DNA of 51,282 nt from Bacteroidales bacterium UBA6828 (GCA_002452095.1 DKEG01000064.1:1-51282); one strand, 5' to 3'; counted from the stretch's first letter, positions 22,507-31,452 are shown. A program made the numbers and translations. The notes: generated by a model from the sequence alone, not told the origin.

Positions 22507-23208
22507 TCAGTTAGCGGTTTTGTGTGCTTCGGCTTTGCGGGCAGCCATTACCTCCTGCTGGTGGGCGATCTGCGCCTCGATGTCGGCACGGCGTAGGGCT
22601 TCCGTTTCCTTGCGTGAGAGGGTTTTTGTATTGATTAAATCTTTGTAAATCAATAGGGTAGCCCATGCATCGGTGGAGGCATAACGTGCCTGCTCGGGAG
22701 TGAGAACGGAGTTTTCCCAGTTGGTGAGTTGCTGCGCTTTGGAAATTTTCTTGCCGAAACAGATGGCGAACATCTTCTGCAAGCCGAGGTCCATAATGCC
22801 GTATTTGCCGGCGATGGATTGGAGGTCGATGCAGTTGGCGGGCTTAAAATCGCGTCGTCGGCGCAAGCCGTTGATGTCGTCTTTGAAAGCGAGTCCGACC
22901 TTGCGTATAGCGGGGTTGGCAAAGAGGTCAGCCAGTTCCTTGGGCATACCCACGTGGGTGAGACGGAAGAGGTAGCAACGCTCCTCGGTGGCAATCTGGA
23001 CGAGGGCGGTAGGGTAGTGGACACCGCGCGTAAAACTCGGTCGTGCCTCGGTATCGACGCCCAAGACCTCCTGTTGATTGAGATAGGCGACCGCAGCCGG
23101 CACTTTGTCCGGGGTGTCGACGATAATCACCTCGCCGTCGAATTGGGCAAGCGGCATCCACTGGATGAGGTCTTTGGCAATATGATGTATGTAACTGTTC
23201 GCTTTCAT
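22507..23208 (-). CDS. RNase D-like 3'-5' exonuclease (DEDDy family)
   Basis: This 233-aa protein has the DnaQ-like exonuclease fold: motif I VLGVDTEARPSF (Asp52, Glu54), motif II KVGLAFKDDINGLRR and motif III YASTDAWATLLIY (Tyr...Asp). It lacks an HRDC domain, like the single-domain exonucleases widespread in Bacteroidetes. It probably degrades or trims RNA or DNA 3' ends. The ATG overlaps the DUF5063 gene stop by one base, so the two genes form an operon. Confidence 0.9.
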   Translation of the reverse strand: MKANSYIHHIAKDLIQWMPLAQFDGEVIIVDTPDKVPAAVAYLNQQEVLGVDTEARPSFTRGVHYPTALVQIATEERCYLFRLTHVGMPKELADLFANPAIRKVGLAFKDDINGLRRRRDFKPANCIDLQSIAGKYGIMDLGLQKMFAICFGKKISKAQQLTNWENSVLTPEQARYASTDAWATLLIYKDLINTKTLSRKETEALRRADIEAQIAHQQEVMAARKAEAHKTAN

Positions 23209-23732
23209 CAGTCTTCGTCGGATAGAAGCGAGAGGGCATGTAGGGCACGCATGGCATTGAGCAGTTTCTGCCCCCAATGCTCACGGAACGCCACGAGACA
23301 CGCCAGGACGGCATCGTTCATCACTTCTTCCTGCCCCGTTTGGAATGCGGCTGCCATGTCTTTCAGTTCCTGGTAGATGTCCGCCAGGTTCTCGGATATA
23401 TAGGCGGTGATGGGTTGGTCGCTGTACTGTATGTCGTTGAGGAAAACCTCGAGATAGGCATCGTCGGTGCCGAGAAGGTTCTTGACCCCCGATTGGATAT
23501 AGTTGTAGTCCTCCTCCTGTACGAAATGCTGCGGCTCACCATCGAGCAGGGCTTCGGGTTGGTGGAGGAGGCGCGTTTTGAGATATAGCAAAGGGAGCAG
23601 GCAGAGGATTTTCTCGATGAACTCATGCCGGTCGGTCTCGGCAGTATGCTCCAGAAAGAGACAGGTCTGCGCCGCCACCGTAACAAACTCGATGGTAGCG
23701 TCTTGATATACAAAATGTTTTGTTTCTTCCAT
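23208..23732 (-). CDS. DUF5063-family protein
   Basis: The 174-aa largely helical cytoplasmic protein (MEETKHFVYQDATIEFVTVAAQTCLFLE...) matches the Bacteroidetes DUF5063 family, including the helix FIEKILCLLPLLYLKTRLL and the DDAYLEVF..DIQYSDQPITAYISENLADIYQELKD block. Its function is unknown to me. It is consistently found upstream of the 3'-5' exonuclease, as here with a TGATG junction. The ATG at 23732 is chosen because the interleaved promoter lies directly upstream. Confidence 0.85.
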   Translation of the reverse strand: MEETKHFVYQDATIEFVTVAAQTCLFLEHTAETDRHEFIEKILCLLPLLYLKTRLLHQPEALLDGEPQHFVQEEDYNYIQSGVKNLLGTDDAYLEVFLNDIQYSDQPITAYISENLADIYQELKDMAAAFQTGQEEVMNDAVLACLVAFREHWGQKLLNAMRALHALSLLSDED

Positions 23733-23751
23733 ACGCGACTTAAAAATCGTG

Positions 23752-23783
23752 CAAAGATACGACAAAATTTGTGGATATGCAAA
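23752..23783 (-). promoter_or_regulatory. Promoter for DUF5063-exonuclease operon
   Basis: Minus strand: TTTG (23783-23780), a 20-base spacer, TATCTTTG (23759-23752). It interleaves with the plus promoter at 23768-23799. Confidence 0.78.
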
Positions 23784-23799
23784 TTTTTCTGTACCTTTG
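23768..23799 (+). promoter_or_regulatory. Promoter for coiled-coil protein-upp operon
   Basis: TTTG (23768-23771), a 20-base spacer, TACCTTTG (23792-23799), 25 bases before the ATG at 23825. Confidence 0.8.
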
Positions 23800-23824
23800 C
23801 AGCGCAATCAAATATATTAAAATA

Positions 23825-24475
23825 ATGAAAAAGATTGGTTTTATTTTTGCCTCTGTGGCATTATGCACTACCTTGAATGCACAGCATGTAACTCCGCTGG
23901 ACATCAACCTGCCGGACTTTTCGTTAGACTCTCTCCGCACTGTATATGCATCCGATGCACTGATGTACCGTGCGGAATTGGAGCGCATACAGGATGTACA
24001 GGACGCGAATGAGAAAGCCCTGTCGCAAGCCCGTAGGGAACTGAAAGACGAGAAAGCGCATGCGAAAGATGTCGCTGCATATCTGAAAGAACGCGAGTCG
24101 GCGATTGCAAGTTTGCAGAAGGCCTGCGAGACGGAGCAGAAAGCATTGTCGGATATACAGTCGTCGATAGAAAAGACGCAGAAGAAAGTGCAGAAGACAT
24201 CGTTGCTGAACCGCCAGTCGTCGGACTTATGTACGACCGCTTTGCAGGGCGAGAGGAAAGAGGTGATACGCCTGCAGGACGAGTTGTTGGCACGCCAGAA
24301 ACGCGTGACAGCGATGTTGGATCGTGTGCGTGCCGACCAAGACGATTTGGCGACTTTCAATATGGAGATACAGAACAAGGAAGTGGATTTGACCCAGTTG
24401 GAGAACACGCTGAAGGTGCACAAGGAGTCTGTAAAAGCGGAGTTGAAGAACGTAAAAGCCAGTATGAAGAAATAA
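23825..24475 (+). CDS. Exported coiled-coil protein of unknown function
   Basis: The 216-aa product has a signal peptide (MKKIGFIFASVALCTTLNAQ) and then an almost continuous coiled coil from about residue 45 to the end (heptad-like ELERIQDVQDANEKALSQ, LKDEKAHAKDVAAYLKERE, LQDELLARQKRVTAML). It resembles periplasmic peptidoglycan-associated or efflux-adaptor coiled coils only in architecture. I recognise no family. It shares the promoter with upp, which starts one base after its stop. Confidence 0.7.
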   Translation: MKKIGFIFASVALCTTLNAQHVTPLDINLPDFSLDSLRTVYASDALMYRAELERIQDVQDANEKALSQARRELKDEKAHAKDVAAYLKERESAIASLQKACETEQKALSDIQSSIEKTQKKVQKTSLLNRQSSDLCTTALQGERKEVIRLQDELLARQKRVTAMLDRVRADQDDLATFNMEIQNKEVDLTQLENTLKVHKESVKAELKNVKASMKK

Positions 24476-24476
24476 T

Positions 24477-25142
24477 ATGAAGATAGTTAACCTGTCGGAG
24501 AAAAATTCTCTGCTGAACCAGTACCTGAAAGAGATTCGCGATGTGAATACCCAAAAGGACAGTCTTCGTTTCCGCCGTAATATAGAGCGCATCGGGGAAC
24601 TGATGGCGTATGAGGTGAGCAAGGTATTGGATTACCAAAAAGAGGATGTGCAGACCCCGCTGGGTGTGGCGGATGTGCAGACGATCAGCAACCGGATCGT
24701 TTTGGGGACCATACTGCGTGCCGGACTGCCGTTGCATCAAGGGTTTCTGAATATGTTTGACGGGGCGGAGAATGCGTTTTTGAGTGCTTACCGCCGTATG
24801 GGGCGCAATGTAAAAGGGCAACAGGAGATAGAGATTGTGGCGGAGTATCTGGCTGCGCCGAGATTGGACGGCAAGACGCTGATACTGGTGGATCCGATGC
24901 TGGCAACGGGTATGTCGATGGAAGTGGCTTACCGCGCACTATTGGCACACGGTACGCCTGCCACCACGCATCTTTGCTGCACTATTGGTACGACGCAGGC
25001 GGTGAAATATCTGAAAAAGATGCTACCGGAAGACCATATCACACTTTGGTGCGCGGCGATAGATCCGGTTCTGAACGAAAAGAAATATATTGTCCCCGGT
25101 TTGGGCGACGCAGGCGACTTGTGTTTCGGGCAGAAACTATAA
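24477..25142 (+). CDS. upp: Uracil phosphoribosyltransferase
   Basis: Upp salvages uracil to UMP using PRPP. The 221-aa enzyme shows LGTILRAGLPLHQGFL, the PRPP-binding VDPMLATGMS (residues 138-147) and the C-terminal uracil site YIVPGLGDAGD. Length and motifs are normal for the family. It follows the coiled-coil gene by one base, and its 3' end overlaps the predicted GTG start of the VanZ-like gene by 22 bases. Confidence 0.95.
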   Translation: MKIVNLSEKNSLLNQYLKEIRDVNTQKDSLRFRRNIERIGELMAYEVSKVLDYQKEDVQTPLGVADVQTISNRIVLGTILRAGLPLHQGFLNMFDGAENAFLSAYRRMGRNVKGQQEIEIVAEYLAAPRLDGKTLILVDPMLATGMSMEVAYRALLAHGTPATTHLCCTIGTTQAVKYLKKMLPEDHITLWCAAIDPVLNEKKYIVPGLGDAGDLCFGQKL

Positions 25143-25525
25143 GACGCTGTTGGCTCTATGCGCCCACGCCGGCAGTGGCGGTGGTGATTGCGGTGTTCTC
25201 GCTAATAGAGAACCCGCAGATGCCTCTGCCTGGGCAATATGGTGACAAGTTCTGGCATACGATGATGTATGTCGGATTGTCGTTTGTGCTGACGGGCGGA
25301 ATGCTATTGGATAAACGCCGGTCGTGGGGATATGCCGTTGGCTCGTGGGCGGTATCTATGGGCTACGGCGGACTGATGGAGTTGTTGCAGGCATGGTGTA
25401 CTATTACCCGTACGGGCGATTGGTATGATTGGTATGCCGATATGATTGGTGCTTTGGCAGGGGTGTTATTGGCATATATAGGGTATTGGATATGGAAGAA
25501 GACAGATTGTATCAAATTGCGGTGA
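25121..25525 (+). CDS. VanZ-like family membrane protein
   Basis: The 134-aa inner-membrane protein has four hydrophobic helices. The VanZ-type features are VIAVFSLIENPQMPLP near the N-terminus, KFWHTMMYVGLSFVL, GGLMELLQAWCTITRTGDWYDWYADMIGALAGVLLAYIGYW; the E(L/F).Q and D..AD..GA motifs fit the family. No ATG is available; GTG 25121 gives (M)FRAETIRRCWLYAPTPAV, a plausible start. The 3' end overlaps dprA by 34 bases. Its biological role is unknown; the name comes from a teicoplanin-resistance gene. Confidence 0.8.
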   Translation: MFRAETIRRCWLYAPTPAVAVVIAVFSLIENPQMPLPGQYGDKFWHTMMYVGLSFVLTGGMLLDKRRSWGYAVGSWAVSMGYGGLMELLQAWCTITRTGDWYDWYADMIGALAGVLLAYIGYWIWKKTDCIKLR

Positions 25526-26568
25526 GTATCCTGTTCCGCAACCGCCTGCGCAAGGCGTTGCAGTTGATAGAACACTACGGCTCCGCCTATGAGGTGTGGC
25601 AGCATACGGACGAAGCGGATATGCAGGCGGTATGGCAGCGTGCGGAGCGTGAACTGGAATTTATAGACCGACACCGGATTCAAATGCTATGGTGCGGGGA
25701 TACGCAGTATCCATTCCGGTTGCGCGAGAGCCCCGACCGTCCTCTTGTCCTCTATTCCAAAGGGAATATTCATTTTGAGGATACCAAGGTAGTGTCGGTG
25801 GTGGGTACGCGTGTAGCGACCGACCGCGGTAAGGAACAGACTCGGCAACTGGTGCTAGACCTGGCAAAACAGATACCGAATGTTATTATTGTCAGCGGAT
25901 TGGCGTATGGTATAGATATTGCCGCCCACCATGCGGCAATAGAAGCGGGGGTGCCGACGGTGATCGTGCCGGCACACGGTTTGGACAGGATTTATCCGCC
26001 GTTGCACCGTCCTGTGGCGGTTGAGGCATTGGAGAACGGGGGCATACTGACCGAATATCCGAGCGGTACGAAACCCGATGCGTTCAACTTTGTGGCACGC
26101 AACCGTATCATTGCGGGTCTGGCGGATGCGGTAGTGGTGGCAGAATCGAAACAGAAAGGCGGTTCGCTGATTACGGCGCAGATGGCTTGCGACTACAACC
26201 GCGACCTATTTGCTTTCCCCGGACGCCCGACCGATGAGAGTGCGCAAGGCTGTAATATGTTGATACGCAACCAGAAAGCACAACTTATCCAGTCGGCGGA
26301 CGACCTGATATATTCTATGCAGTGGGAGACTGCTACGGCAAAGAAACAGCCTGTCCAGACGGAGATTTCCGACCTGTTCGGAACGCTTTCACCCACCCAG
26401 TGTACGCTGATTGACAAACTGCACGAGCAGGAGGATGGTATGCATATCAATATGGTAGTGTTGGAGACGCAAATTCCATACTCGCAGGCTTCTGCCGACT
26501 TGATGCTATTAGAGATGCAAGGTTTTGTCAAATCGCTTCCGGGCGGCATTTATCGAGCCTTGAAATAA
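25492..26568 (+). CDS. dprA: DNA-processing protein DprA
   Basis: DprA binds incoming single-stranded DNA during natural transformation and loads RecA. The 358-aa protein has an N-terminal SAM/HhH-like region, the Rossmann-fold core VVSVVGTRVATDRG, IIVSGLAYGIDIAAHHAA, VPAHGLDRIYPP, FVARNRIIAGLADAVVVAESKQKGGSLITAQ and FAFPGRPTDESAQGCNMLI, and a C-terminal winged-helix-like tail (HINMVVLETQIPYSQASADLMLLEMQGFV). Start ATG 25492 (MEEDRLYQIAVSILF) is preferred over the longer frame. Confidence 0.95.
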   Translation: MEEDRLYQIAVSILFRNRLRKALQLIEHYGSAYEVWQHTDEADMQAVWQRAERELEFIDRHRIQMLWCGDTQYPFRLRESPDRPLVLYSKGNIHFEDTKVVSVVGTRVATDRGKEQTRQLVLDLAKQIPNVIIVSGLAYGIDIAAHHAAIEAGVPTVIVPAHGLDRIYPPLHRPVAVEALENGGILTEYPSGTKPDAFNFVARNRIIAGLADAVVVAESKQKGGSLITAQMACDYNRDLFAFPGRPTDESAQGCNMLIRNQKAQLIQSADDLIYSMQWETATAKKQPVQTEISDLFGTLSPTQCTLIDKLHEQEDGMHINMVVLETQIPYSQASADLMLLEMQGFVKSLPGGIYRALK

Positions 26569-26595
26569 CCATATTGTTTTCATCAGTCCGAACCT

Positions 26596-26688
26596 CCTAT
26601 GCCACAGAGTGGCAAGAAATCTAAGTAAATACTGGATTTTTACATTCATAAATTGCCATAAATCTTATCGCCTATGGCGGGCAAAGTA
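26596..26688 (+). repeat. Dispersed ~92-bp repeat, copy B
   Basis: It begins CCTATGCCACAGAGTGGCAAG and continues AAATCTAAGTAAATACT, CATAAATTGCCATAAATC and CGCCTATGGCGGGCAAAGTA. The most diverged copy of the three, it keeps the end hairpin through compensatory changes (GCCAC/GTGGC). It fills much of the 307-base gap between dprA and topA, with the topA promoter after it. Confidence 0.85.
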
Positions 26689-26768
26689 AGACAATTTTGC
26701 TTATATTGAACTGATGTGATTATTTGCGATGAAAGGAACAGCCATTGCAAAGGTTGATGCGGGCTAAA

Positions 26769-26800
26769 TTTGCACAAACAAAAAAAAAGCAGTACTTTTG
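26769..26800 (+). promoter_or_regulatory. Promoter for topA
   Basis: TTTG (26769-26772), a 20-base A-rich spacer, TACTTTTG (26793-26800), 76 bases before the topA ATG. Confidence 0.82.
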
Positions 26801-26875
26801 CCCGCGTTTTCGTTTTCAGGCGTATTACGGGTGTGCCGGTTTGCTATCGGATACACCTTAATAATATAGAAATAT

Positions 26876-29185
26876 ATGAGCAAGAATCTTGTAATTGTTG
26901 AGTCTCCTGCCAAGGCAAAGACCATAGAGAAATTTTTAGGAGAGGACTACCATGTCCTGTCTTCACAAGGACATATTCGGGATATTGAGCCGTTGGGTAA
27001 AAACAGTATGGGCATTGATTTCGAGCATAATTACCGCCCGAACTATGTGGTAGATCCGAAAAAACAGCACCTGTTGGACACCCTCAAAACCGAGGTGAAG
27101 AAAGCCGATACGGTTTGGCTTGCGAGCGATGAGGACCGCGAGGGGGAGGCTATTGCATGGCACTTGAAAGAGGTGCTCAATCTGGACAAGAAAGATACCA
27201 AACGTATCGTCTTCCACGAGATAACCAAAACGGCTATTCAGCAGGCAATACTGCAACCGCGGGATATAGATTACAACCTGGTAAACGCACAGCAGGCACG
27301 CCGTGTACTCGACCGTATTGTCGGTTTTGAGTTGTCGCCCGTGCTATGGAAGAAAGTTACTACCGGCTTGAGTGCAGGACGCGTGCAGTCGGTTGCCGTG
27401 CGATTGGTGGTGGAGCGCGAACGCGAGATAGAGAACTTCAAGACGAGTTCGCAGTATCGCATTCTGGCGGATTTTACCAACGGCAAAGAGGGAATGCTCC
27501 TGCATACCGAACTCAATCACCGTTTTGCCACCAAGGAAGAGGCGTATGCTTTTTTGGAGCAGTGCGCTGCGGCTGATTTTCATATTTCTGACATCCAAAA
27601 GAAACCCGCCAAGCGTACACCGGCTCCGCCATTCACCACTTCTTCGCTCCAGCAGGAGGCGGCACGTAAACTGAAGTTCCCTGTATCCAAAACCATGCGT
27701 CTGGCGCAATCGCTTTACGAGGCGGGGCATATCACTTATATGCGTACCGACTCGGTAAACCTCAGTACTTTGGCTCTTGCCACTGCAAAAGATGAGATAC
27801 TGAGCGAATACGGAGAGCAATACTCGCACACACGCCAATATCACACTTCCAGCAAAGGGGCTCAAGAGGCACACGAGGCTATCCGCCCTACCTATATGAG
27901 CAAGCGTACAGCGGGCAACGGAAGCGACGAGCAACGCCTCTACGAACTGATATGGAAGCGCACGATTGCCTGCCAAATGGCGGATGCCGAGATAGAGACC
28001 ACCCGTATCGAGGTGAATATATCCGATACCGATTATCTGTTTGTTGCCACAGGCAAAGTGATAACGTTTGACGGTTTTATGCGTGCATACGTTCAGTCGA
28101 ATGACGACCCCGAAGAAGATAGTTCCGTACTGCCGCAGGTGTCTGTAGGTGAACCGTTGCAGAACATAGACACCACGGCGCAACAGACTTTCTCGCAGCC
28201 GCCTTACCGCTACAACGAGGCAACGCTGGTGAAAAAAATGGAAGAACTGGGTATCGGGCGCCCTTCTACCTATGCCACTATTATTGAGACTATCCAGACG
28301 CGCAAATATGTGGAGCGCGGGAGCGTAACGGGGCAAAAACGCAACTATACCATACTGACTCTGAAGAAAGGTAAGATAACGGAAGAACAGAAACAGGAAA
28401 TGTATGGGGCAGATCAGCAAAAACTGTTGCCTACCGACCTCGGACGTATCACCAATGATTTTTTAGTGAGCCAATTTCCGGACATCTTGAGTTACGATTT
28501 TACGGCGCATGAAGAGGAGAATTTTGACCAAATAGCCGAAGGAAAAGCCGATTGGGTGAAGACAGTGGATACCTTCTACAAGACTTTCCACCCGCAACTG
28601 CTGCAAATACCTGCCGGTAAAGTGGCAGGACGCGAACTGGGCAAAGATCCCGAAACGGGCGAACCGGTAGTGGCTAAAATCAGTAAGGTGGGACCCTGTA
28701 TCCAAATCGGCGGCGGTGATGATACGCAGAAACCGCGCTTTGCTTCGCTTAAAAAAGGACAATCTATTTTCTCCATTACCCTGTCAGAGGCATTGGATCT
28801 GTTCAAGAGTACAATGCCTTATACCTTGGGACAATTAGAGGGCGAAGATGTGGTCGTAGGTGAAGGCAAGTTCGGTCCATACCTGCGCTATAAGGGCGGA
28901 TTTACCAGCATCCCGAAGACAATTGACCCCATACAGATTACGTTGGAACAAGCGCAAGAACTGATTGAAAAAAAAGCACACCGGCAAGATCCGATACACG
29001 TATATGGCGATATACAGGTGCTGAACGGTCGTTTTGGCGCATACATAAAAGCCCCCGGCGGAAATTATAAGATTCCACAGGGTACCAAGGCGGAAGACCT
29101 GACAGAGGCAGACTGCCAACAAATCATCAACACAACTGCTCCTACCGGACAAAAACGGGGTTTTAAGCGAAAAAGTGCAAAATAA
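26876..29185 (+). CDS. topA: DNA topoisomerase I
   Basis: This 769-aa type IA topoisomerase relaxes negative supercoils. The Toprim domain begins LVIVESPAKAKTIEKFLG (Glu9) and carries the acidic SDEDREGEAIAW block (Asp85, Asp87, Glu89). The catalytic tyrosine is Tyr288 in EAGHITYMRTDSVNLS. The C-terminus has two topoisomerase C-terminal repeats (GKFGPYLRYKGGFTSIP; GRFGAYIKAPGGNYKIP) rather than Cys4 zinc fingers, as is usual in Bacteroidetes. Upstream lie a good promoter and the copy B repeat. Confidence 0.97.
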   Translation: MSKNLVIVESPAKAKTIEKFLGEDYHVLSSQGHIRDIEPLGKNSMGIDFEHNYRPNYVVDPKKQHLLDTLKTEVKKADTVWLASDEDREGEAIAWHLKEVLNLDKKDTKRIVFHEITKTAIQQAILQPRDIDYNLVNAQQARRVLDRIVGFELSPVLWKKVTTGLSAGRVQSVAVRLVVEREREIENFKTSSQYRILADFTNGKEGMLLHTELNHRFATKEEAYAFLEQCAAADFHISDIQKKPAKRTPAPPFTTSSLQQEAARKLKFPVSKTMRLAQSLYEAGHITYMRTDSVNLSTLALATAKDEILSEYGEQYSHTRQYHTSSKGAQEAHEAIRPTYMSKRTAGNGSDEQRLYELIWKRTIACQMADAEIETTRIEVNISDTDYLFVATGKVITFDGFMRAYVQSNDDPEEDSSVLPQVSVGEPLQNIDTTAQQTFSQPPYRYNEATLVKKMEELGIGRPSTYATIIETIQTRKYVERGSVTGQKRNYTILTLKKGKITEEQKQEMYGADQQKLLPTDLGRITNDFLVSQFPDILSYDFTAHEEENFDQIAEGKADWVKTVDTFYKTFHPQLLQIPAGKVAGRELGKDPETGEPVVAKISKVGPCIQIGGGDDTQKPRFASLKKGQSIFSITLSEALDLFKSTMPYTLGQLEGEDVVVGEGKFGPYLRYKGGFTSIPKTIDPIQITLEQAQELIEKKAHRQDPIHVYGDIQVLNGRFGAYIKAPGGNYKIPQGTKAEDLTEADCQQIINTTAPTGQKRGFKRKSAK

Positions 29186-29217
29186 TTTGCGTAAATAAAA
29201 AAAATGCCGTACCTTTG
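29186..29217 (+). promoter_or_regulatory. Promoter for tRNA-Pro
   Basis: TTTG (29186-29189, directly after the topA stop), a 20-base spacer, TACCTTTG (29210-29217). Confidence 0.75.
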
Positions 29218-29289
29218 CACCCGCTTTTGCGCAAAAGGTTGTTATTGACCGTTTGCAAGTGTGGTTAGGCTGCAGAAGGCAAAGGCATC

Positions 29290-29362
29290 CGAGAAGTAGC
29301 GCAGTTGGTAGCGCACCACGTTCGGGACGTGGGGGTCGGGCGTTCGAGTCGCCTCTTCTCGA
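29290..29362 (+). tRNA. tRNA-Pro (CGG anticodon)
   Basis: The cloverleaf folds cleanly: acceptor CGAGAAG/CTTCTCG, D-stem GCGC/GCGC, anticodon stem CCACG/CGTGG with loop TTCGGGA (anticodon CGG at 29323-29325), and T-arm GGGCG-TTCGAGT-CGCCT. CCA is not encoded. A rho-independent terminator follows at 29372. Confidence 0.97.
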
Positions 29363-29371
29363 CTGACAAAA

Positions 29372-29406
29372 AGCCTGTTTGATGTATAGTCAAGCAGGCT
29401 CTTTTG
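29372..29406 (+). terminator. Terminator after tRNA-Pro
   Basis: Stem AGCCTGTTTGA / TCAAGCAGGCT with a 7-base loop, followed by CTTTTGTT. Confidence 0.85.
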
Positions 29407-29454
29407 TTGGATATTTATTGATACGCTCCTCCACGTATCCTTATGCTGTCAGGT

Positions 29455-29487
29455 GTATGTGATTCGTATGTGATTCGTATGTGATTC
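29455..29487. repeat. GTATGTGATTC 11-bp tandem array (x3)
   Basis: Three 11-bp units lie in the 362-base gap between tRNA-Pro and the outer-membrane protein gene. The rest of the gap holds the terminator at 29372 and a promoter at 29618; I see no other feature. Confidence 0.9.
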
Positions 29488-29617
29488 GGCTGTTTTTGCT
29501 TGTATTATAGCGAGTTATCTATTCGCATAGATACATACCGGATTGCCTCTTTTTGTTCGGAGTCCTGATGCTTATAGTGGAATAATTTGGATAAAAATGT
29601 GTAGATTTTACTAAATA

Positions 29618-29649
29618 CTTGTATACTCAGCGTTTTTTCTGTAACTTTG
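29618..29649 (+). promoter_or_regulatory. Promoter for outer-membrane protein gene
   Basis: CTTG (29618-29621), a 20-base spacer, TAACTTTG (29642-29649). Confidence 0.7.
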
Positions 29650-29724
29650 TGGCGAAATTATTGCGCGGGTGTTTTTGCTTTGCAGAGTTGATAGCCCTGC
29701 GCTATATCAAATCTTGTAAATCTG

Positions 29725-30714
29725 ATGGACGTGAAGAATAATCTCAAATATAGTCTTATTGCCGTTTGGCTGCTGATCGGTTCCGCTTTTGCTGCGGCTC
29801 GCAATACGGAAGTGAAACACTTGATGGGTGTCTCCGCCGAGGTCGGTGAATGGTCGCTGCTTCCACAAAATAGCACTCTTAATCCCTCCTTGGGCGGAGC
29901 GGGTTCCGTCGGGTTTGTTTATGATTTGCAGGCAGGGCATTTCCTGCTCGATTGCGGTGTGGGAATCACGGGCGGGCAAACCACGTTCAAAGTACCGGAT
30001 TGGTCCTACACCTTTTCTGATCAGACCGATAGTGAAGGGGATATGTTCGACTATGTCTGCTCGGTAAACAAACGCACCGATGCGTATTCAAATTTGGCGG
30101 TAAAGATACCGTTGCTGTTGGGCGGACAATACAAGCGTTTTTATGCTCTGGCAGGGGTTAAGTTCAGTTTCAATGCACTTACCCAAACCGCTATAACGGC
30201 TAACCTCTCTGCTTATGGGCAGTATTTTCAATACGTAAACGGGCAGAAAGTGTATATGTTCGACCGTTTCTTCGATACTCCGCCTTATACCGATGAATTC
30301 TTTGCCAACCGTGAACTGAAAAGCAACGAGAAAACATCTTTCAATGTTAATCTGGATGTTTCTGTAGAGATTGGCGCACGTTTGGGCTTTATGACCGACC
30401 ATACGGGTTTCGATGTCCCTAAGTCCAAAGTGCAGTACCGCTTGGCGGTATTTGCGGATTATGGCGTGACGGATTTGCACAAGGCACAGAGTTTCAGTTC
30501 CGTGGTCGTTAATTCTAAAAACGTGGGCAGTAGTGAAAATGCACTTCAAATGCACAATATACTCTCTACTGAGAATGTGGCTTCTGTGGTCAATAATCTG
30601 TTAGTGGGCATTAAGTTTACCGTATTGTTCGAGTTGCCGCAAACCAAAGGGTGTATCATCTGTCGCGATGGCTACACAGGATTCTCATCCAACAATAGAG
30701 AAAGCGGAAGATAG
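29725..30714 (+). CDS. Putative outer-membrane beta-barrel protein
   Basis: This 329-aa exported protein has a signal peptide (YSLIAVWLLIGSAFAAA) and alternating hydrophobic/polar strands typical of an outer-membrane barrel (VSAEVGEWSLL, GSVGFVYDLQAGHFLLDCGVGITGG, LAVKIPLLLGGQYKRFYALAGVKFSF, VSVEIGARLGF, YRLAVFADYGVTDL, LLVGIKFTVLFELP). It resembles Bacteroidetes PorT/OmpA-like small barrels, but no family is certain. The last about 20 residues after the final strand (CIICRDGYTGFSSNNRESGR) run into the cdaA 3' end and may be a read-on extension. Confidence 0.65.
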   Translation: MDVKNNLKYSLIAVWLLIGSAFAAARNTEVKHLMGVSAEVGEWSLLPQNSTLNPSLGGAGSVGFVYDLQAGHFLLDCGVGITGGQTTFKVPDWSYTFSDQTDSEGDMFDYVCSVNKRTDAYSNLAVKIPLLLGGQYKRFYALAGVKFSFNALTQTAITANLSAYGQYFQYVNGQKVYMFDRFFDTPPYTDEFFANRELKSNEKTSFNVNLDVSVEIGARLGFMTDHTGFDVPKSKVQYRLAVFADYGVTDLHKAQSFSSVVVNSKNVGSSENALQMHNILSTENVASVVNNLLVGIKFTVLFELPQTKGCIICRDGYTGFSSNNRESGR

Positions 30715-31449
30715 ATATAGGAACAATTGTTCTTCACTGATCTGTTCTATGATTTCTCCGCGTGCCACGGATATGCGTCCGGTCTCTTCGGAGACGACAA
30801 TCGCCATAGCATCCGTTTTCTCTGTGAGTCCCAAAGCGGCACGGTGGCGAAGACCGTAATGTTGCGGAATGTTTTGGTTTTTGGATACCGGTAATATACA
30901 AGCCGCACTCAGCAGTTTCCCGTCTTTGATAATCAGTGCTCCGTCGTGTAGAGGCGTGTTTTTGAAAAATATATTCTCTATCAGCCGCGCTGAGATACGT
31001 GCGTCCAATCGTTCTCCCGTATCAGCATATTCTCCCAGATCCTGTTTCCCTGCAAATACAATCAGTGCACCGGTCTTCGATTGCGACATATGGCGGCAGG
31101 CTTGTGCTATCTGTTGCACACGCTGGTCTGTGGCTTTCTGTTCGTCTCGCTGGTGGCGGAAGCGGAATGTACTGAAGCGTGCGCCCACGCGATAGAAAAA
31201 ACTGCGGATTTCTTCCTGAAAGATAACAATCAATGCAATGGCACCTACACTGATGATGCGGTCGAATAATGCGCCGGTCAGGTCTAATTGGAATACAAAA
31301 CTGACCAGGAACCAAACCACCAAGAACGCCAGAATTCCCCAGAACAGATTTGCGGCACCCGAGCGGCGCAGCAGGCGGAATGCCTCATAGAGAATGATGG
31401 CAACGCACAAAATGTCTATAACATCCTTGAATCCGAATTGAAATGCCAT
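30685..31449 (-). CDS. cdaA: Diadenylate cyclase CdaA
   Basis: CdaA makes the second messenger c-di-AMP from two ATP at the membrane. The 254-aa protein has three N-terminal transmembrane helices (about residues 10-75) and a DAC domain with the catalytic LHDGALII (Asp169-Gly170-Ala171) and YGLRHRAALGL (RHR 201-203). It is convergent with the outer-membrane protein gene and overlaps its 3' end by 30 bases. It lies just downstream of folP on the same strand, an arrangement common in Bacteroidetes. Confidence 0.96.
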   Translation of the reverse strand: MAFQFGFKDVIDILCVAIILYEAFRLLRRSGAANLFWGILAFLVVWFLVSFVFQLDLTGALFDRIISVGAIALIVIFQEEIRSFFYRVGARFSTFRFRHQRDEQKATDQRVQQIAQACRHMSQSKTGALIVFAGKQDLGEYADTGERLDARISARLIENIFFKNTPLHDGALIIKDGKLLSAACILPVSKNQNIPQHYGLRHRAALGLTEKTDAMAIVVSEETGRISVARGEIIEQISEEQLFLYLSSAFSIVG

Positions 31450-31452
31450 ATT

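Noticed and set aside
29290..29410. Island attachment site at tRNA-Pro
   Set aside because: No duplicated tRNA 3' end and no integrase gene was seen in the window; flanking genes are ordinary.
31438..31449. cdaA and folP as a frameshifted fusion
   Set aside because: Both proteins have complete N- and C-termini and a 3-base gap; they are simply adjacent genes.
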